The notes under the pieces are model-generated. The model had not been told where the DNA came from. It made no database searches and worked only from the letters and a program-made list of their open reading frames with translations. DNA of 64,000 bases from Rhodeus uyekii (lineage: Eukaryota > Chordata > Actinopteri > Cypriniformes > Acheilognathidae): the NCBI GenBank assembly GCA_037043235.1, contig JAWRVZ010000013.1, positions 6,280,001 through 6,344,000 on the forward strand. Reading direction: 5' to 3'. The translations under genes were made by a program, and so were the position numbers. Shown piece after piece: positions 1-12,954 of this stretch. How positions within the stretch are numbered: the stretch's first letter is position 1; each line of letters opens with the position of its first letter.

Positions 1-341
1 CTGTTGGACACTCACCGTACCCACGGTTATCTGGTATTAGCCTTAATTAGAGAACAGTATTATCCTAAAAGATCCCTTTAGGGTGAGTTGGGTGAGTGAG
101 TCTGGGTGTAAACATTACACCCCTATCATTCCCCAAACGGCCCGATACCTCCACGCTCCCCGATACTGCCTGTGGGCATACATGATACCTCTTTCCCTAT
201 GCAAACAACTAAACTGTCCCGTCATTAAGTCATACATGTTTAAAGATACGAGGTCCTGAAATAATAATTGCATGACTTGAGTTAAGGCTTAATCAAATTG
301 ATGCTTCAGAAGCATTTAACCATTAATCTGTGTCTTTACAG
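1..341. other. non-coding sequence upstream of lrrc18
   Basis: No exon, RNA gene or clear repeat was seen. It ends in a good splice acceptor (tgtctttacag, ending at 341) directly before the lrrc18 coding exon, so it is probably an lrrc18 5' intron, and also part of a large wdfy4 intron on the other strand. I looked on the minus strand for the next wdfy4 exon and did not find it. Confidence 0.5.
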
Positions 342-345
342 GTCC

Positions 346-1191
346 ATGGCTAAAGGGAAGAGGGCAAATGCTGTCAAGGGCACAAAGATAACACTGAAAA
401 TGGCTAAAAATGGTCTCAGGGTAACTCAAGACGGTAAACTGCGCCTCGATCTGAGCAACGTAGGGATTGCCACATTTCCCAAATGCCTCCTAAAGTTAAG
501 AAACGTAGAGGAAATTGACCTAAGCCGAAACAAATTGAAAATAATCCCAGAATTCATAGGCCAGCTGACTGGACTGCGTTGGTTAGACCTTCACAGCAAC
601 CAAATTGAACAACTGCCTGAAAGCATTGGACTCCTGGGATCTCTGGTCCACCTCAACCTCTGTAACAACAACCTGGGCTCAGCTGGCTTGTCGCCTCAAA
701 TAGGAAACCTAAGAAACCTCCAGGTTCTGAACTTGGGGATGAATCGTCTAAACAGCCTCCCACCCACCTTGGCTGCCTTGACAAACCTGACAGAGCTGGG
801 ACTTTTTGATAACTTGCTCACACAGGTACCTGAATGCATCCCTATGCTGCCCAACCTGACCAAGTTGAACACCAAACGCAATCCTGTGGTCTACACACAG
901 CAAGATGGCAAAGACTCTGACTCTGTAAAGATGATGGGAGGTTTGTATTTGTTGAGAGAAGGAGATTTGTGCAATCCTTGTCAAGAGAAGTGCAGAAGGA
1001 AAAAGCTGCTTGATAGGTCGCAAAGGAAGATTAATTTTTCAGGGCTGATCTCGCCAAACTCAGTGGCTCAAGGTATTCAAGAAAATTGGAGACAGAAGAC
1101 TACTACCTCACCTCCAAGTTTTCACAGAGAACAAGACAGACCTGCTGGAGACACCAATACATTGTCTTTTGTTAACAACCTTAATACATAA
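346..1191 (+). CDS. lrrc18: leucine-rich repeat-containing protein 18
   Basis: Encodes 281 residues, close to the 261 I recall for human LRRC18. A short basic N-terminus (MAKGKRANAVKG) is followed by about seven leucine-rich repeats between residues 30 and 195, with units such as LRWLDLHSNQIEQLPESIG. A basic Cys/Lys-rich tail follows. I chose the ATG at 346, not the in-frame ATG at 298, because a splice acceptor ends at 341, the context gtccATGG is good, and MAKG is the family start. The coding part is one exon; the 5' UTR exon lies further left. It is antisense inside a wdfy4 intron. LRRC18 is known mainly as a testis-enriched protein possibly involved in sperm development; its molecular partner is not evident from the sequence. 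Confidence 0.93.
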   Translation: MAKGKRANAVKGTKITLKMAKNGLRVTQDGKLRLDLSNVGIATFPKCLLKLRNVEEIDLSRNKLKIIPEFIGQLTGLRWLDLHSNQIEQLPESIGLLGSLVHLNLCNNNLGSAGLSPQIGNLRNLQVLNLGMNRLNSLPPTLAALTNLTELGLFDNLLTQVPECIPMLPNLTKLNTKRNPVVYTQQDGKDSDSVKMMGGLYLLREGDLCNPCQEKCRRKKLLDRSQRKINFSGLISPNSVAQGIQENWRQKTTTSPPSFHREQDRPAGDTNTLSFVNNLNT

Positions 1192-1272
1192 TGACAATTG
1201 AATCTACTCCTGAAATGTTAGGCTTTGCAGAGGGTCCACCAATTATTGTTTGATCTCAAACTCTTGTGGAAA

Positions 1273-1278
1273 AATAAA
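1273..1278 (+). other. poly(A) signal of lrrc18
   Basis: AATAAA occurs 82 bases after the lrrc18 stop codon, the first such hexamer downstream, and probably directs 3'-end formation of that transcript. Confidence 0.55.
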
Positions 1279-2590
1279 TTAAAATATGTCTAACTAAATC
1301 ACAAAAAATCTTAACTTCAAGTGTACCGCTAGCTGTTTTATTGTGCCTCCCAAATTAATTAGAATTAACATGTAATGTACCGATATATGTAATAATAATA
1401 ATAATTATTATTAATTATTAAAATGTATTATCATATGAATTTGTACATCATTAATGATTAATTAAATATGTAAACATATTAATTGTCACTAGAATAAAGG
1501 TTTTTGTAGGCCAGTTTTTAAAAAGCAACACTTATTTTTTCACAATACGTTTCATCTCTCTATCCACCAAGGGGTCCTTCGATGTACTATCTGTAAACTG
1601 TACAGTATCATTAAAAAAATTCATCAAATTACTGTACATTTCTCACTGTAAGAAAAAACTTTGGCTTTGAAGCCGATGGGAAACAAATGCTGATATTAAG
1701 TCCATTCCCTCTTCATCATGTCAAAAAGTCAGGGGAACTAAATATGATAAAACTAAATTGAGCAGAAATTGAAATCGTGAGTTAAGGAATGGTAATTTGA
1801 AACAAAACAACATCTGAAATAACAAATAGGTAGAAAGCTTATGGCACCCTTGCAGACAATTAACAACTATAAAATCGTGACTATTGGCAGCTTATGACTT
1901 TGAAAAGTTACTGAGGCTGTTTTAATGAATGTGCTGAAGATGCAGTAATTGTAGTTTCAGTGTAATGCCGGGATATTGTTGAGGGGATTGAGAGTCTTCC
2001 TGTCGATATTTAACCGCATACATACGAGAATGTCTTTTCTGGAAACTTTGAAACCGCAAAACTCTGTTTCAATACAAAGGCATCACAGTCTCTCCAACTG
2101 AAGTGGCAGCTGTCTGCAAGATCTGGTAGATGCTTTTGACACTCACCTCACATTAAGTATAGTCTCTCCCCTTCCCTTTAATGAGGAGACCACAGAGCAC
2201 AACCTGGAAAGAAGGACAAAGAGAGAGAGAGAGAGAGAGAGAGATCAAGATAAATCAATTTAGTCTGTCACCTTACACACAGTTCTTTAACTGCCTTAAG
2301 AACAAGAACTCTCTCGCTTTACCTCTTATATGCATTGAAGTGGTCATTGTTGAAGAATACCAGGAATACCGAAGTTCCGTTCTTTAAGAATATTTCCAGA
2401 GCGTTGTCCTAAAGCATCATCAAGAAAATACCCCCCCAAAAAATCATTTACTGGTAAACTAACAAACAACAAAAATTAAACAGAATGGCTAATAACTGTA
2501 CTGAGCAACACAGGCATGCATGCTAAGACAAACTATGTTTATAAGAAAATAAATCAATTCAAAAATAACTATAGGTTCTGTGAGTCTCAC
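1279..2590. other. wdfy4 intron, 3' of lrrc18
   Basis: AT-rich sequence with a short (GA)n run near 2219-2243. No minus-strand exon for the next part of wdfy4 (after the exon at 2591-2711) was recognised here. Confidence 0.5.
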
Positions 2591-2711
2591 CTCAAGCAGA
2601 AAGCGCATGAAATTTGCCTCTTTGATGTCATCATATGACAAGCGTTTGCATCTCGGGCTCACTGAGTTTTTCTCTTTATTCATCATGTTGCAAATATATG
2701 AGTCTCTCACA
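2591..2711 (-). CDS. wdfy4: wdfy4 coding exon 45 (PH-BEACH, last exon seen)
   Basis: Codons 2477-2517; NVRDSYICNMMNK then KRLSYDDIKEANFMRFLLE, which precedes the LQDIALEIF strand in human WDFY4. Leaves phase 0 before gtgaga; the next exon is not in the window as far as I can see. Confidence 0.92.
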
Positions 2712-3297
2712 CTATAAAGATATTTATACAGAAAATTGAAGATACTGTTGTATTTATAAACAAAAATAAATAACGTTGTTCTATCATAGTAAAATTATTG
2801 TTAACCATCTCATTTATCATGTTTTACTATAAAAAAAGAGAATTATTAATAACTTACATAATTTTGATAAATGAGTATTTTGCATTTTATAATAAATATA
2901 CACTACCATTCAAAAGATATTATTAATAATTTTACTCAGCAAGGATGCATTCATTGGATAAAAAGGGACAGTAAAGACATTATGTTGCAAAACCTTTCTA
3001 TGAAATGCTGTTCAGTGAAACTTTCCTTTCATCAAAATTAGATTTCCACAAAAATATTAAGCAGCACAGCTTTAAAAAACTGATAATAATTAAGAAATGC
3101 TTCTTGAGCAGCAAATCAGCATATTAGAATGATTTCTGAAGGATCACGTGATACTGAGGACTAGAGTAATGATGTTGAAATTACACAGAAATAAATTACA
3201 TTTTTTTAATCGAAAAGGTTTAAGGTTTATTTTGCAATATTACCGTTTTTACTTTACTTCCCTACCACAAATTTTGCTAGTGCGTGTATGTACATAT

Positions 3298-3361
<64 letters not shown>

Positions 3362-6300
3362 TATATCTATATGCTGAAAGAAAAGAAAACAGTAGCTTTA
3401 CTTGGTCTGATGATGGATTCTACAGCACACATCTCCTGTGGAGGTCAACGTGAAGCCCTCACATATGTAGAGGTCAGCTTTACCAAACAACAACACTCCT
3501 TCGGTCACCATGTGACCACTGACGACCACCACGCAGTGTTTGGCTTTGACCTGAAATATGGACACATTACAGCAGACAACATGTGTATCAAGTAGCTTAA
3601 ACAGGAGCCAGTATTGTGCATTGAACCGTTGAAAATAAAGCTGTAATTTGTTTTACATGCTGCCAAAATCAATGGATGAGTAAACACAGTCAAGCCAAGT
3701 TTTCAACAGTTGTACGAAGTGTCACTGCAGCCTGCCTTTTGAATTGTGCCCTGGGGCTAACGTGTCAAAGAAGCGACACCCTGGCCTTGATTGATCACTG
3801 TTACCACTTCATTATCTAAACAACATGGTGAAAAGACAGAAATTAAAGGGAGAAAAAGGCAAGATGCTGAATGGTTGGGGTGTTTGCGAAACAGGGCCAA
3901 TACTCCGCAGGCGGAGTTCGCACGAAACCTCTCGATTATGCACGGCTAATTGTATTGTCTCCCTTCATTTCACACCAAGCAGCTGCACCTGGCCTCAGCC
4001 CTGAGTCACCACGACTCTGGGCTCCGGGGATCCGCGTCCCCAAAACATATGGGGTCCAGCCGTACTGCCAGCCGCTCCACAATTAATACAAATCAAATCA
4101 GAGCCTCCTCTCCATGCAAGCGCCCCCTCACCAGTGCAGAAAGAGGGCCCCACTGTTTATTACCAGAATTAATCAATGACACAGCAACAATAGGAACACG
4201 CTAATTGATTAAGGCCCTGTTTAAATATATGGTCCACCTGGTAGGGTTTTGGTTTCAGAAAGAGCTTTAAAACAGAATCATTCCTGACCCGAGTCAGTCC
4301 TAATTCTTATTACTTATTACACCCTACTTCAGAATATTTCTGAGAGCTCAGTGATAGTTCACATTAGAATTTATATAGAAAAATACACATACATTAAATG
4401 TAACCAGTTTCAGACTGGGTTCTAAGCAATCATAATGACACATCTAGATATAAACTTAAGAGACATTGCTTAAGATATAAACAATAATTTATATCATACA
4501 ATTCTTATTTCTCTATAGAAATGGTAATCACAAAAAAAGGTGTGAAAATATTGATATCTATAAGCAAATTATCAGATTAAGTGAGCAGTTTTGTTTTCTA
4601 TCCATCATCAAACTACACACAAAAATTAATTTAAAATTTAAAATTAATTCCCTCCCTTTGTGCCAAAGGTGCAAAAAAGGCTAAAATAAAAATTAAAATA
4701 ATTATTATCATTATTATTGTCATAAAGAAAATCATTATTTATAGAACAGCAATCTTTTTGCACCTTTTGACAGGATTAGTTAAGAGAGAACAGGAAATGA
4801 TGGGTATAGGATTGGGAAATGAAATGAGCTAGATTCAAACTTACATTGCTTACATGAGCACCACAGCTAAATGTGTCAGTATGTGCACTAACCGCCACAC
4901 CTCGGCTCTGTATGAAAGCAATAATTAACAACTCGTAATATTGCATCTTTAAAGTTATTTCCTGTTTGAGTAATAATGAAAAGCTAAGCCTCGGAGGACA
5001 AGGTGCCTGTAAATTACAGTCATCACATTGCCTCTGGAATTGAGGCGTAGGCCGCATCAAGCGTTTGCATTTCTATATTAATAAGTATGGAGAGGGCAAT
5101 TCGACTGGCACGCAGCACAGCAGGACGCACCACCTACTGAACGAATACAAGACAGCAGACATCACCCCCTACTGTTCCTTATTAATACTTCTGTCAGACA
5201 CTCTCTGCCCTGTTAATGCTGAAGAGCGCTGACAAGCTCACACACACACTACAGCTGTCCTTTTTTTTCATACCAAAAGAATGTGGTGAATATAGGATCA
5301 CTCTCACCTCTTCATTGGGTTCCAGCTCCTTCAGTATGAGCTGAGTGTCCATGCACTTATCGGACATGTCTTCGGGCAGAAGTGAGGCCTCGTTCAGCAC
5401 AGGGAAAAAGGTCAAATGCTCACAGTCTAAACCAGGTTCCTCCTCAACCTCCCGGCCTGCCTCACACAGGATCCTGGGGTCTGGGACACACATAAAATAG
5501 ATATACTGAAACAGATGTGCAAATTCAGCTGTTGCTGTACAATATAAAATGTTATAAAATGAATCATAAAAATGACATAAAAAATATGATACCTGAATCA
5601 GCCTCAACAACTTCAGCTGCTCCTTTGCTTTCTTCAGTGAAATTCTTTCGAATAAGCCCAGAAGTCAGTGTTGGCATCTATGTAAAATAGAAAAATAAAT
5701 ACTTAACATCAGAATAGAACTGAAATTGATACAGAAGACAAATCATTTTCCAAGGATAATCATTCAACAGTGAGAGGGAAAAAATTTAAATTATAAAATA
5801 AATATGATTATTATATAAATTAAATTAATCTAAAAAACCTGGAAGAAAAAACACCTTAAAATATTATAGTTAATAAAAATATATATAACGTATTAATTTA
5901 AATCAATGCTAAGAATGTTATGCTATTACGATTTTTCAATCAGAAATGATTATCCTTAGGCACGAGAGCCATAGTTCACCTTTTTGGATCGACGTAGCTG
6001 CTTTATGCGAATTCGGGACCGGGTGCGATTGCGACCTTCTGCGGTGTTCTGCACCCAGCTTCGTTTAAGTAAGACTCCCGGACCAGGGCCGAAGAGACCC
6101 CTCTCTCTGAGCAGGTCTTCCTCTATTCTTAGCCACTGAACTGCAATACGGTCATTCTCACTATGAGACATCTACACAAAACATAAAAGCAAAAAAATAA
6201 AAACTGTTTTTGTTGGATTCCTGGGGCACAGCATTATATGCATTAGTGTAAAAAACAAACCTGTGCGTGACTCCTCAACATGCTATCAAATATGGTCTCA

Positions 6301-7087
6301 CAGGTTTGCCAGTGTGCTTCCATGTCCGACACGAACCCCTAATGGAAACAAACGCACACACACAACAGGCGCACCCATGAAGGTACATTATAACAAGCAG
6401 ACAGTTATATGTATGTAAACGGTCCTCTGTAGCTACTAGGTTTGCACAGAGTTACAATAACATTTCGCAAATTGCATTCATGTGGGAAAAACAAGCTAGT
6501 GGCTATTTAACCATACAATAAAGCTGTCTCCAATAGTCCTCAGTGTGCTCTAATTAACTTAAAGTATAATATAAGCACAGTGTGAGGTGGCTGCTGGCCC
6601 TGCGCCATGCTCTGTGTCCTGCTGATTTATTGTACTGATAGGCATTAGCCCTTCAGGAAGCCTGTGTACTTCACCACCGACCCGCTCATATCCAGATTTA
6701 CTTAAAGGCTCATTAAACCAATCATCACAGTGGTGTCCTCTCGGAGCCGCCCAACAGCCACACTGACTGCAGTTCAGAGACTAGAGGTGAACCATAAGAG
6801 TACTGAATCCAGCACATTTACAACTCAAACTGAGACAAGCATGAATTAGGCACAAGATAAAACTAAAATGAATAAAAAGTGTGATGAAAAATGCATGAAA
6901 AAAAAAAAATCGGATCATTTCATGTTTTGTTGACTTAATTTTCCTGTTTGTTGCTTCTACTTAATACTGACTATATAACAATACAGTGGCGAACTGCGCA
7001 GTGACGTGATTGATAATCACTGTATCTCACAGAGGAGCGACGCCAGTGAAGGACGAGAGAGGAACCAGGCCTGGATTTACTTAGTTT

Positions 7088-7129
<42 letters not shown>

Positions 7130-10100
7130 TGTGGGCCATTTTATTATTAAAAGTTTGCCAGTTCGGGCCACCTTCTTCCCCAAACAACACACTTTGCTAT
7201 AAATACATTTTGACAAATTTATAGAAATGTTTTTAGGTTATTTTTATTTAAAAGCAGCAAATTAAATCATCTGTGGAAAAATAATAAAATAATAAAACAT
7301 GAACATTTCCTATGTGGCGAATGGTTTTTTGTAGGCACAGTACAAAAAGCATTTCTGCAAGGAAAATAATAATTTAAAACATCTACAAACATATTAATTC
7401 ACTGGGAAAGCAATAAAACAGTTATTCAATTTGTAGTTTTACTCCATTTGTTTCACCTAGAAAAATCCGACAAAAAAATAAAAATGAAAAATGCTATTTG
7501 GGAGAATTTGAATGAAAAATAGTGACAAGCTATACAACTTGAAAAAATGGAAATTGTGTGCGCCAAATGGATGGCAGGATTAAGAAGTGTTACAAAGTAG
7601 TTCACAGGAGTAATTATGGCCCTGTGTTGACAGATAAACACTGAATCATCGCCTAATCGTATTCTTTTATTTAGAGAATCATAAGTAATATATAGCATTA
7701 ATTACTCCATTTACCCAAACAGCAAACTTATTGGCCTTGTACGAGTGCCACATTAAACAGCATCCCTCTGCAATTAACATCACACTGATTTCCATTTTAA
7801 TTACTTTCTACAGAAAAAGACTACCTTAGATGATAACATAATGTCAGCTTCATTTTAGGCTGTTGGTGAATTTGTAATAAACTTAACTTGATCATTAGCC
7901 ATGTTAATTATCTTTCCATTATGAAGATATAATTAGTCTGTAGCATATATCTGAAATGAATCCCGAGGAAAGTTTGCCTTGAGTCGTGCTGTATGGGGAA
8001 GTTCTCTGGCGTACAGGCAACTGGATTAAACACCGTAAACAAAATATACATTTTAAAATGCTGAAATTGATTTATCACCCATTAAACACATGTAGGGCCA
8101 TTTTTCCTTACTGCAACTATTCTTCTCATGTTCATAATTATTAATAATCACTGTGCTATTAACTGAAATCTGAAGAAAGTGTCTATTGCATAAGGCCATA
8201 CAATCAGAAAAAGGTGATACTATGGAAAATTCCTTACTGATTTACGGTTTAACCAAAAAATATGACAATAAATGAGAGATAAATTCCAAAGCTTTATCTT
8301 GCTGGACATCAGTCACATTTTCATAAAACGCCTTGGAAAAGGTTTGATATTTAAAATATATGAATGCAGCAGTGAATTGCCCCTCTTTTATAATACCGTT
8401 TGTTAAAGCATATTCTGCATCTAGAGCAAATATTTCTATTAATTAAACAGCTAATCGATTAGGCAAATCTTGATGTTTCTGTTATGAGCTAAAGTTAACT
8501 TTCTATCAAAACCCAAAGGAACTAAATTATGATCTGAAGTATTCATGTACCACATGATGCGTTGGTACAGTTTTCAGGAGAAATTCAGAATCCACAAAAC
8601 TCACAGTAAAATTAAGCCGCACGTTTCTGAGGAGAACAATTCATCAAGACAGCCGATAGGCTGTCACAAGCTGATATGATACAGAGTAACACAAAATGAA
8701 TGTTTTCATCGGATCGGGACTGCCTATAATTACCGCCCCCTGTTTCTGAGGCGGAGACGGAGATAGCAGCAGTTGCAAAGAAACAGCAATTTCATGCCCT
8801 TGTGCCTGAGTAATATCTCTGTGCATCCTTTTCCAGATGGCGACGTCTTCAGTGGTGGGAACTAATGATGTGGGCTGCGTTTTCGGGGGGGAAAAACAAC
8901 AATAACAGCGTCTTTAACCTTCAACAGCAAACGCAATGTTCTAGTGAGTGTTCCCATGGAAAAAATTAACAAATATCAATTACATTGCCCACTGAGGTGT
9001 ACTCAGCTGTAATAATCCAAATTGATTTAGAAACAGGATTGAGACAGTGCCACAGGGTAAGTGGTGGCGTCCAGTTGTGGTGACATTGGGATGGTGTGAG
9101 GGCACCATGAGAAGGAATTCACATTGACTAAACCACTCACTTCCTGTCTGGCCAAAGTGGTTCTAGACATGCATCATGTCATGGCACTGCAATCCAACAG
9201 AAAGATTTGTGCCAAAACAAATTTGTTTGTCCTACCTCAGCACTGCCGGCCGATTCCTTCCCAAACCTCTTCTGAACAGATTGCAATGCACTGCTGAGAA
9301 GTCCTGTCCTCTTTTGGTGACCATTATTTGATTTTTTCTTTTGAGAATCTGAGAGAAAAAAGTTAAATGAAATTATAAACAGGAAAATAACTTTCTACTT
9401 TGGCAACCTACTGTATATAATTCAAGTGCCTTCTCCTATTATTTCAGTCAACTACAACTGTAAAGTAAAGCAAGAGGATCAAAATAAGAAAGCTTTTGGT
9501 AATCTCAAATGTTGACACACAAGTCGCAGTGACTGACCTATAAACAGCTGCCAAGATTTCATTGCTGTCTCCTCCCACAGAGGGCTCACATCACCCATAG
9601 AGACCTGGCCCTCCTTGCCAGCTGCCTTAGCAGACAGGTCGATTTTATAGGCCTCCTCAAGTGCCTGTCTTCGCTCCTGCATGACTCTACTCCAGGTCTT
9701 TTCCACAAGCATCATCAGCTCCGACTCGACTACAAGGATCACAACCATATTCAAAACTTTTCATTTTACTCCTGTATCTGGCAGTTGATAAATAAAAATG
9801 CAAAAAAGAAAGAAAAAGAAACCTTCTGCTGAATCAGTGACATTGGTCTGCGACATCACCCGGCTGTTCTTGTGTGGAAAAAGATGCCTCCAGATGTTTC
9901 TTGAGGGTTTTTTATGGACTTCACATCCAAAGCCTTCAAGAAAGCTAAAAGACAGAGATAAATTCTATATTCATGAATAATCTATATTAATTGATGGAGT
10001 TAAAGAAGAGAGGAAATTCTTTAAACAAAATGACAGGATGTTCCTAACTTGAGGAAAATGTTGATTCAACTAAATACTATATTAGCTGTTTTATGTTACA

Positions 10101-11631
10101 TATTTTTAAAATAGATTTTGGAAAAATATAGTTGATCTAATATCAAAACACCTAGTTTACTCATTTGTATCTATTTATTACAAGCAATGATTCTGGATTA
10201 TGATTATGAGAGATTCTGACCTCTACATTAAGACTTCTGAGGATTTCTCTCAAAAGACAAAATTTTCAGGTGTTTGTGATTTTTTTAAAATATGATTTAT
10301 CTAATAACAAACATAAACAATAACAACAACAACACAATAATGCATAGCATAATGTGTAAAAGTTGCAGATTTATCCTAAATGAGCCTGTCACTCATTAAG
10401 CAATCAAACATGTTCACAGTTATTTATAAATTTATACATTTCATAAATTCAAGACAAATTACCAAAAATAATCATTTAATAACCAAACAAATTGCAAAAA
10501 GTATGCAAAAAGAATGAGATGTGGAATTTTCGCCTTTTAATACTTATTAACTAAATAGTGGAAAGTTTTTATTATCAGTAACAATGAAACCCACCTGCCG
10601 GAGCGTATAAGGACGAGGCAGTGCATGAGACAGTTGATGAAATGAACATTGGCATTGTATGTTGCCATGATCACATCCCAGTGCTGCTGCAAGATTTTAA
10701 GTGTTTGAATAATGAGTTCCTGCTCTGCTGAAGTCTGTCTGGATCGAGACAGGAAGTAGAGCAGGGACTGGTTCAAGCTTTTATACAGAATGCTGACCGT
10801 TATCTCCCGATGACCTGGACCTCTCTCCAGTGCCTGGTGTCAGTACAAACGTGCAGTGTAAATACAGGAGTCTCTAAGCTAAAAACAATAACATAGTGTA
10901 AGTGAAATCAGAAGATAAACTCACTACTGCTATCTGTTCAGTCATGAAGACCAAGAGGTTCTCTGGTTCCACCACAAACATGCCAGAGTAGAGTTTTTCC
11001 ACTAGCTTTTTACTGAAGAACGCCACATTCTCAACCAAAACGGCAGATTTTCTGTCCTGCTTGGACCTGGAAGGATCTTAGGGGAATTTAGTGGGGCATG
11101 TTAGAGGTATAAAAGCACCCATAAACACTTCTCATATTTAAGACACATCCTAAAAGATGGAACAAATTTCTGACATGCAACACATCCATTAAAATTGTTT
11201 TTATAGTGCCTGATATATTTTACCATCTCTGGCCACATGTGTAGATTCTTCCTGTCCTGTCATGTGGATGATGTCCATCATAAACTCCAGGAGTTCAGTC
11301 TGAAAGCTCTGCCTCTGTTCTTGACAAACACCATCTGGGGAAAACTAAAAACAAAACCTTCAGAATGGTAAAATAATGGCTTCGCTATAGTCCACAAGGG
11401 CACTACTGGCTAGACTGTATAAATGGAAGTTATCGTCCTCCAGTGAGCAGTAATGTGCATCTCATGATCAAAACTGAGCAAAGAGTGGCACCTTATGGAG
11501 AAAATATATTATACACAGCATCAGATGCTGGTTTAACAGGTCTGATGTGATTCCTGCATTACAAAAGTAGTATTTATTATTATTAACTGTAGTCATACAA
11601 CACAAATTATTATTATATTATATATAAAAAA

Positions 11632-11663
<32 letters not shown>

Positions 11664-11791
11664 CACACACACATATATATACACATACACACACATATAT
11701 TTACTTGTTTATATGCATTTATTTATTCATTTAATATAATAATAATGTAAGTTATATGATTACAGTTAATAATAAAAGTTTATATACAGTT

Positions 11792-11830
<39 letters not shown>

Positions 11831-12705
11831 GTATTTATTCGAGTATATCGCGCACACATGTATAACGCGCACCCCTAATTTTCGATTAAAAATCTGTATA
11901 AAATTTTGTTTCACACCAAGCATTGTAATTGACAAAAAAAAACTTTGTTGAACACGTGCAGCCATGATAAAAAACATTTATTTATTGTATAACATATACT
12001 TATATAACATATATTTATTGACAACATAAACTAATGAACACAATACCGAAATAGAATTACCGGTAAAAATATTTATTTAAAATCCTTCAACGTCAGATTC
12101 CTCATCAGAGACACTAAAGAGTTGCTCCCATTCTTCTGGAGTTAATTTTTCATCAGTGTCCCAGTTGGCAGGAACATCTGTTTCTCCGGTTTCTTCTGCG
12201 TCTGAATTCCACAGCAGGTCGTCTTCTGTGCCGTCCATTTTATTGCTAATGCCTGTCTTCACAAAAAAACAAAAAATGCCTGTCTTCTCCGTAACGTGTG
12301 GGCGAGGAAATGAAGCGGCGAAGGGACGTTTTTTTTTTCTTCTTCGCCCTCGCGTACAGTGAGAGGCTGCAGCCTGTAAAATGCGCGGCGCGAACTCACA
12401 ATTCGCCGGCGCCCTCAAAGGACCGGCCGTCAAAACAAACCCCAGCCCAGCCCTCGTGCATAACGCGCATCCCTAACTTTGATTTATTTTTTTGGTAGAA
12501 AATTTTGCGCGTTATACTCGAATAAATACGGTATATATATATATACACACACACACATATATACACACATATATACACACACACCAATAAAAAAATTACA
12601 TAAATTCTTATTAAAATGTATTTATAATCTATTTTACTATCTTCACAACAATACTAATTAATAATACCGATAATAATCAATGTATACTTTTTATTATACT
12701 TTTTA

Positions 12706-12740
<35 letters not shown>

Positions 12741-12877
12741 AAAAGTATACATTTTACAAATGTTATTATTATGATTATGATATTGATTATTATCGGTATT
12801 ATTAATTAGTATTGTTGTGAAGATAGTAAAATAGATTATAAATACATTTTAATAAGAATTTATGTAATTTTTTTATT

Positions 12878-12954
<77 letters not shown>

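Noticed and set aside
298..345. Earlier in-frame ATG for lrrc18 adding 16 residues
   Set aside because: A splice acceptor lies at 341, between this ATG and the conserved MAKG start, so the extension is intronic.
1..2590. Next wdfy4 exon (continuation of PH-BEACH)
   Set aside because: I scanned the minus strand for the expected LEIF and FLVF-type strand and BEACH motifs such as YPVFPW and saw none.
3148..3595. ORFs rich in His-Thr
   Set aside because: They translate the CA repeat and the antisense of wdfy4 exon 44.
12077..12433. 118-residue ORF as a host gene
   Set aside because: It lies wholly between transposon inverted repeats; only its C-terminal part resembles a transposase tail.
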